This document shows positions 7,860-11,344 of a stretch of DNA of 11,344 nucleotides, one piece after another. This stretch comes from Synura sp. LO234KE (taxonomy: Eukaryota; Sar; Synurophyceae; Synurales; Mallomonadaceae). A program made the translations under genes and the position numbers. Where the stretch lies: contig VKHC01000360.1 of the NCBI GenBank assembly GCA_015143735.1, positions 1,567-12,910 of the forward strand, given 5' to 3'. The notes below the pieces were generated by a model. That model saw only the letters and a program-made list of their open reading frames with translations. It was not told the origin of the DNA and did not search any database. Position 1 is the first letter of the stretch. Each line of letters starts with the position of its first letter.

Positions 7860-8098
7860 TGTACTACTGGTTATTTTATGTACCTGCTATTTACCTTTAC
7901 TGTATCGTGTACACTCTTACTATCCTATTCCTACACTAGTCGACTGCTCAGTTGGTGACGTATCTCCGTCACCGAGAGCTATCCGTAATCAACGGCTGGA
8001 TTTTATTTGGTGCGGTAACACTCGATACGCTTTTGTTTCTAATCTACACTCACTTCTACTTCACTTATTGGTTACATCTCTTTAAGATAAATACTTAG
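7838..8098 (+). pseudogene. Unit B: repeated element with two membrane segments and three hairpins, one in-frame TAG
   Basis: Homologous to 10494-10745. From ATG at 7859, one frame runs to TAG at 8096 with a single internal TAG at 7937-7939. Before the TAG it encodes a hydrophobic segment (YVPAIYLYCIVYTLTILFLH). After it comes STAQ......L..RELSVINGW, then a second hydrophobic segment (ILFGAVTLDTLLFLIYTHFY) and LHLFKINT. Unit C has STAQ....L.RQELSVIDG in the equivalent place. The segment is pyrimidine-rich within a G-rich neighbourhood. Hairpins lie at 7839-7856, 7954-7973 and 7983-7995. Either a decayed two-pass membrane gene or a structured element derived from one. Function unknown. Confidence 0.5.
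7954..7973 (+). repeat. Covarying hairpin, copy in unit B
   Basis: Arms GGTGACG (7954-7960) and CGTCACC (7967-7973) form 7 perfect pairs around the loop TATCTC. The counterpart at 10609-10628 has arms GACGGTG and CACCGTC around CATCTC. Pairs 2, 3, 5 and 6 differ at both positions while keeping Watson-Crick pairing. Confidence 0.75.
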
Positions 8099-8247
8099 GT
8101 AGCTTAGGTAGCAACACTAAATAATCGCGAAAGGTTCCATTTAATTACGGCTATGATCGCGGGTGGGTGTGTTATACCATGTGACATGTTATGAATGACA
8201 TTTTGAGCAAGGCATGACATATATGTGTGTTGTATGGGAGGAGTGTT
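8099..8247. other. Spacer after unit B, with a short direct repeat
   Basis: CTTAGGTAG occurs twice in succession at about 8094-8111. TTTAATTACGG near 8139 matches TTTAATTACCGG near 10784, downstream of unit C, so the homology between the two units continues past the membrane part. Confidence 0.4.
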
Positions 8248-8388
8248 ATGAACGATCAGACGGTGCGAGCACGGGGGCACGCACGACTCAAGAGGCATAG
8301 AGAAGGGCAAGGAGCAGGAGTGGCGACGTTACGGGCAGCAGTAGATGTGGTAATAACAGCAGAAGAAAGTGGTAAGTGGCGCGGCTAA
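8248..8388 (+). CDS. Small basic ORF (46 aa), possibly a spliced first exon
   Basis: ATG at 8248, TAA at 8386. It begins MNDQTVRARGHARLKRHREG and is rich in Arg/Ala/Gly. A full-consensus donor GTAAGT begins at 8372. If spliced to CGACAG at 8419, the frame would continue as AAPRGWLDGSTFVVLPDAVR. It occupies the position after unit B that the ATG-initiated frame at 10848 occupies after unit C; both have a basic Leu-Lys...His...Gly-Gln-Gly stretch. Product unknown. Confidence 0.3.
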   Translation: MNDQTVRARGHARLKRHREGQGAGVATLRAAVDVVITAEESGKWRG

Positions 8389-8700
8389 ATATTGCGGAAG
8401 GAGGTTCAGTATCCGACAGCTGCTCCTCGGGGGTGGTTGGACGGCTCGACGTTTGTAGTGTTACCGGATGCTGTGAGGTAGCGCGACAGTTGAATCTGCA
8501 AGAAAATCGTACAAGGAGATGTAAATGAGATGCAGAAATTATTTGCAGTTTGGAGGCGTCATATGGTTCAACTTGAAGCTGACGTAGTAGCAGATGGCGT
8601 ACCTGGAGGGTTAGGATCTTAGGTGACTTTGGAGTTCAAGGTGATTTATTGGGAAATCTGCAAGGAAAGCGTCATGCGGGACAGGTATTATGTATATCTA
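8389..8700 (+). pseudogene. Coding-like remnants, G-rich
   Basis: Two open pieces are protein-like: APRGWLDGSTFVVLPDAVR (8420s-8480) and KKIVQGDVNEMQKLFAVWRR followed by HMVQLEADVVADG (8500-8620, stop TAG ~8620). They are in different frames with little room for an intron between them. GTAGCGCGACAGTT near 8478 resembles GTGGCGCGACAGTC near 7138. Probably the remains of the same family as 7028-7610. Confidence 0.25.
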
Positions 8701-9740
8701 CTCTACCTGCATCAATCGATCAGTTGAACGAGTGTAATGGGTTTTTGATCGTTGAGGGTCAAAATCCGGAGGTTGGAAAATTCTGAAATAACTCGAATTC
8801 AGTTGGTTTTTTGATAGAAAATTAATTTATAATCATTACCTGACATATTCCAAAAGTTATATTGACTACTTCACCAAGTTCATCGAGATCAGTATATTTG
8901 GTGCTGAAACTGAAATTTCGAAATTCGGATTTTTGTGAATGGAGATGCCGATTGAAGTCTTAATATGTTGATAGGGGAGGATGATAGTATCTATATCTGC
9001 AAATACTTTCGTCATTGATCATTTATATCATAAGTTCAATTTTTCAATATTTTGAACTTTATCTGCATTTTTTCCAAAATTTTCTATTTGTCATTTCTTG
9101 CAATATATCTTATGATTTCATAAACTGGCGGGATGAACAAGTATTATGCAACTTGTTTCAAGTCCTAACTCATCCTGGTTTTGTGGAGAATTTTATGTCT
9201 TCCGATGATCAAATATCTTTGAAATTTTCGAAATGACCGGATAGTTGCTGACGAACTTATGCAGTGCAATTTCGACTTTTTTTGATGAGCGAAAATTCTC
9301 TTGAGATATGGCACAGTTTTCCATCATTCTTCTTGCGATCTATTCAACTGGTGTCCGTTTTGAAGTTATTATGAATTGAAACTCCTAATTCTGCTCTTAT
9401 TCGACTGTTCAGAAAATTGGCTTGAATACTGTGTTTGGAAGCACAAGATACTCTTATTTTGGCGAATATCTGCATAGACTGTGTATGGAATCATATTATG
9501 GTATTGATGACGTTGGTCGGGAGGAGTCTGAAAGTTTCTAAATTTCTGAACTTGGTAGTTTGTAGCTATTTCCCTATATTGAACTTGTAACAGTTGAACG
9601 TTCCAAAGAACCTTTCTGTTGAATGCCATCTGACGTAAAATCGTCATATATTCCTATTCTTTTCGAATGCTGACGTAATTAATTAGTTAACTTTTTGCGA
9701 AATGAGTTTGGTGCTGACGAACCATTTAGCTGCTGATACG
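8701..9740. other. AT-rich spacer, no supported gene
   Basis: Small open frames exist at 9015-9236 (+) and 9369-9647 (-, 92 codons from ATG, Gln/Asn-rich) but lack homology, splice support or codon structure. The block carries recurrent TTTCGAAA-type words and TGCTGACGWA at ~9247, ~9669 and ~9711. Confidence 0.45.
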
Positions 9741-9743
9741 GTA

Positions 9744-9832
9744 TTAGAACTGTGTTTCTACCGTCTTTAACTAACTCTAGCCAACCGTATTTGGTAGTAG
9801 TTAGGAACTTAGGAACTGTGTGTTTCTAAGTT
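9744..9832. repeat. Three successive hairpins with a repeated GAACTGTG..TTTCTA core
   Basis: Hairpin 1: TAGAA (9745-9749) with TTCTA (9756-9760). Hairpin 2: CTAACT (9771-9776) with AGTTAG (9799-9804), extended internally by CCAA/TTGG. Hairpin 3: AACTTAGGAA (9806-9815) with TTTCTAAGTT (9823-9832), 10 bp with one G.T pair and the loop CTGTGTG. Hairpins 1 and 3 are versions of one sequence flanking hairpin 2. Confidence 0.6.
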
Positions 9833-9840
9833 TAGGTGTT

Positions 9841-10458
9841 GCTCAGAGGTTTTGGGCATTCGACTTCGCTAGGAGTTAACTGAGGAGTAAGTTTAAGACC
9901 TTACCGCGCACTTTCTCAGAGCCAGACTGTGTTGGAGGAGTAGCTGCGGCATGCAAGGTATTGGCTTGGAAAAAATATAGTGGCAAAAAATTAGGTACTG
10001 GTGCGAAGGTTTGGGAGTAATTCTAGCGGGACATAAGGATCACGGCTTATTTATTTAGATCATTGTCAAATTTTTGGAGCATAGGTTTGGATTTTGGAAC
10101 ATTTTTTAAAGTAGAATTTCTCGACAACGACAGGGTTTCATTAGAAACGCTTTTACAGACATATACGATATATTATAAATTTTATTGGATTAGGATTATA
10201 GGATGCACACTTACAAAATGTCAAGGTACTTGAGAAATTAAGGGTGTCAAGCAATATTACTCGGCTTGGTGCCTTAGTGGTCAAGATCTGTCTGTGGGGG
10301 ACTTTTGTCAGCCAAATTTTCCAACTTTTTGTGCGGAGCACATTACAAAAAAATATTTTGGGAAATTAATTCATTGGCCATATTTGAAATTTCTGCCTGC
10401 AAGAAATTTTGCTACCTCTTTGTATTTCATGACTTCTGAAAATACCGTTTTGGCTTGA
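9841..10458. other. AT-rich spacer before unit C, no supported gene
   Basis: Frames are short. A 62-codon minus-strand frame at 10153-10341 has no support. No repeat of unit B's upstream ORF is seen here, so the homology between units B and C starts sharply at about 10490. Confidence 0.45.
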
Positions 10459-10745
10459 TTTTGCCATTCGAAAATTCGGAAGTTCCATGAGTGTTGCAGC
10501 ATCGCCAGCTGCATAGGCTATTTACTAGTATCCCGTGCACTGCTATTATACCTACTGCACTGTGTCTACACTCCTACTCTGCTCTATGTACTGCTCGACT
10601 GCTCAGCGGACGGTGCATCTCCACCGTCAGGAGCTATCCGTAATTGACGGCCAATTTTGTAGTTAGCTGCGGTGGTACTTTATTTCATTTCGCTTTTCTA
10701 TTCTACACTTGCTGCACTTCTACTCCTACTTCACTACTACTAGTA
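10459..10745 (+). pseudogene. Unit C: second copy of the membrane-segment/hairpin element
   Basis: Counterpart of 7838-8098. A frame open from 10459 to TGA at 10645 carries a hydrophobic segment (GYLLVSRALLLYLLHCVYTP, then TLLYVLL). VYTPTLLYVL aligns with VYTLTILFLH of unit B. The conserved STAQ....L.RQELSVIDG continues in a different frame, so a frameshift lies near 10595. A hydrophobic C-terminus (LAAVVLYFISLFYSTLAALL) lies in yet another frame, ending TAG ~10742. Hairpins are at 10495-10513, 10609-10628 and 10638-10650. The reading frame has decayed while the hairpins remain perfect. Confidence 0.5.
10609..10628 (+). repeat. Covarying hairpin, copy in unit C
   Basis: Arms GACGGTG (10609-10615) and CACCGTC (10622-10628), 7 perfect pairs, loop CATCTC. 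Its counterpart is at 7954-7973; four pairs have changed on both sides. It is followed 9 nt later by the short CCGT/ACGG hairpin (10638-10650), as in unit B. Confidence 0.75.
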
Positions 10746-10847
10746 AAAGGGGCTAGGGAGATCATGTATGACAATTGCATGATTTAATTACCGGCGAGAC
10801 GTGAGTATTCATGGAGGGATGTTTCTAGTAAGCATCGCGGGGTAGGC

Positions 10848-11138
10848 ATGTCATGTGGCAAGGCGCGGCAGAACGAAGAGCGGTTAACGCGACGTGTGAG
10901 GGCGGGAGCTACTCTCAAGGCACACGGGCAAGGGTATACAGCATGGCGGGAGGTCTTTAATGCATATGGAGATCACGAGGCAATGTTTTGTGAAGTGGGT
11001 GACAGGTATGTGCGGTCACCTGGGAGCGTGGTGGAGCGTAAGCACCAGCGAGGGCTATTGGGGTGCTTGGATCCAGCGGCTGTCACCAGAAGGTTTTCAG
11101 CAGCTCCTGCAACAAGATGGATGTGTGGAAAACGTTGA
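10848..11138 (+). CDS. Hypothetical 96-residue basic protein downstream of unit C
   Basis: ATG at 10848 to TGA at 11136. Starts MSCGKARQNEERLTRRVRAG and contains GYTAWREVFNAYGDHEAMFC and GCLDPAAVTRRF. The middle aligns in frame with the broken region at 7444-7518, so this is the more intact copy. After about 11060 a second frame (RLSPEGFQQLLQQDG, stop 11149-11151) looks equally protein-like, suggesting a frameshift or an intron near there. The frame also reads upstream of the ATG (EYSWRDVSSKHRG from ~10803). Rich in Arg, no membrane segment. Family and function unknown. Confidence 0.4.
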   Translation: MSCGKARQNEERLTRRVRAGATLKAHGQGYTAWREVFNAYGDHEAMFCEVGDRYVRSPGSVVERKHQRGLLGCLDPAAVTRRFSAAPATRWMCGKR

Positions 11139-11151
11139 GGATACATTTTAA

Positions 11152-11344
11152 GACATGTACGAAGTGTTTTGGGACTTATCTTGCAAAATGAAGTACAGCC
11201 GTTGCTTGAAGTCCTATGCGTTTGGAGGTATCGTTGCAGTGGTCCAGTTAAGGCTCCTAAAATTCAGTACATGCATGAATATGTTATATTTTGAGCAATA
11301 AATGTCATGGGGGATGTTTAAATCATATGCACATCAAATTTTCT
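11152..11344. other. 3' flank, AT-rich
   Basis: No ORF. AATAAA at about 11297, roughly 145 nt after the last plausible stop, could serve as a polyadenylation signal for the gene ending at 11138 or 11151. Confidence 0.35.

Noticed and set aside
3481-8098. TAG as a reassigned sense codon, since TAG interrupts several conserved frames
   Set aside because: The frames concerned also carry frameshifts, which fits decay. The intact GT41 exons contain no in-frame TAG to support reassignment.
9369-9647. 92-residue minus-strand ATG frame
   Set aside because: Gln/Asn-rich product of AT-rich DNA, no homology, no neighbours or splice context; plausible by chance.
1-11344. tRNA, rRNA, CRISPR array, bacterial insertion sequence or dinoflagellate-type spliced leader
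   Set aside because: Looked for tRNA B-box-like words, spaced direct repeats, paired terminal inverted repeats around a transposase frame, and the CCGTAGCCAT leader word; none was found by eye.

Overview
This is nuclear-type eukaryotic DNA, not prokaryotic. The evidence is one gene whose conserved protein motifs can only be joined by removing ten short introns (60-295 nt), long noncoding AT-rich stretches, and no operon structure. The one recognisable protein is a family GT41 O-GlcNAc/O-fucose transferase (OGT/SPY/SEC-like). Its C-terminal motif style, its compact introns and its loose donor sites (half begin GTG, one is GC-AG) suggest a protist, possibly an alveolate such as Perkinsus or a stramenopile. 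That placement is a low-confidence inference.

Layout. (1) 1-3057, + strand: the 3' eleven exons of the GT41 gene. The spliced model is 1716 nt (572 codons including TGA) and every phase is consistent; the TPR-coding 5' part lies before the window. (2) 3197-4163, + strand: two tandem copies of a small gene for a Pro/Ser-rich protein with one C-terminal membrane segment. Copy 1 appears broken by a frameshift and a TAG; copy 2 is open. (3) 4164-5430: AT-rich, with only weak small ORFs. (4) 5436-6156: a GC-richer block that is open on both strands. A two-exon minus-strand reading gives a 207-residue helical unknown protein, and a plus-strand reading competes. (5) 6203-6333: three imperfect repeats. 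(6) 6481-11150: a G-rich accessory region holding at least two, probably three, decayed related units. Each has a pyrimidine-rich membrane-segment part followed by a G-rich part. The unit at 7838-8098 and the unit at 10494-10745 share a hairpin in which four of seven base pairs differ by paired, compensatory changes. (7) 8700-10490: an AT-rich spacer with several hairpins near 9744-9832.

The GT41 enzyme would act on Ser/Thr of intracellular proteins. Nothing links it functionally to the membrane-protein copies downstream, which look like an evolving or decaying accessory family. The most interesting signal is the covarying hairpin shared by the two units at 7954 and 10609.
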